Shown one piece after another: positions 62,239-64,000 of a stretch of DNA of 64,000 bases (position 1 is the stretch's first letter; each line of letters opens with the position of its first letter). The notes under the pieces were generated by a model. The model was not told the origin of the DNA and ran no database searches. It saw only the letters and a program-made list of their open reading frames with translations. Position numbers and translations under genes: made by a program. Source of the stretch: Alphaproteobacteria bacterium (GTDB lineage: Bacteria > Pseudomonadota > Alphaproteobacteria > Rhodospirillales > Rhodospirillaceae); assembly GCA_030604885.1 (NCBI GenBank), contig JAUVUZ010000002.1:62001-126000 (forward strand), in the 5' to 3' direction.

Positions 62239-64000
<1,762 letters not shown>

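Overview
The window is a contiguous stretch of a very GC-rich chromosome (about 70% by eye). Genes are densely packed, often with ATGA or 1-4 nt overlaps, and I see no phage, IS or transposase genes. The gene content points to an alphaproteobacterium, most likely a Rhodospirillales-type organism: a form II RuBisCO/phosphoribulokinase pair, an ArsR-methyltransferase fusion heading metF-metH, QueF, many GGDEF and chemoreceptor genes, and a response regulator of the PhyR-like (FATGUY) kind. I cannot name the genus. Both ends cut genes: an AEC-type transporter at the left edge and DNA ligase LigA at the right edge.

Layout. 1-6826: end of a transporter, then a minus-strand signalling operon: triple-receiver hybrid histidine kinase, CheR, CheB esterase and a receiver-GGDEF diguanylate cyclase, each start overlapping the previous stop. 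7051-9970: queF, DUF805, DUF190 and DUF554 genes, and an MBL-fold hydrolase. 10061-12207: a TPP riboswitch with thiC, then an OsmC protein. 12298-17687: glycogen part 1, with glgC diverging from glgA-glgP. 17872-24681: chemoreceptor, SDR, aldo/keto reductase, a receiver/sigma2-like protein, ahpF and ahpC. 24806-33481: glycogen part 2, transcribed pgm, DUF2934 protein, glgB, glgX, malQ. 33520-37955: flavoprotein, nhaA, EamA permease, PAS-GGDEF protein. 38028-40297: cbbM-cbbP. 40436-42725: ettA and a 600-bp gene-free block with two families of tandem repeats between two near-identical terminators. 42726-44179: mlaA-mlaC. 44364-49824: a candidate operator/promoter, arsR-methyltransferase, metF, metH. 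49841-54745: M48 peptidase, DUF898 protein, degenerate GGDEF protein, ClC channel. 54819-61982: uvrD/pcrA, prmA, aminopeptidase P, a second chemoreceptor. 62239-64000: ligA.

How it fits together. Seven enzymes make a complete glycogen synthesis and breakdown set: Pgm, GlgC, GlgA and GlgB for storage; GlgP, GlgX and MalQ for mobilisation. The Calvin-cycle pair lies a few kb away, so the organism can probably fix CO2 and bank carbon. Regulation is heavy on c-di-GMP and chemotaxis-like signalling: two intact GGDEF proteins, one degenerate one, two chemoreceptors and the CheR/CheB/hybrid-kinase cluster.

The observations most worth following are the CheRB/hybrid-kinase/diguanylate-cyclase cluster, the inverted PhyR-like receiver-sigma2 protein downstream of ahpCF, the repeat block at 42211-42655 with its GNRA-loop hairpins, and the ArsR-methyltransferase fusion with a palindrome over its promoter.
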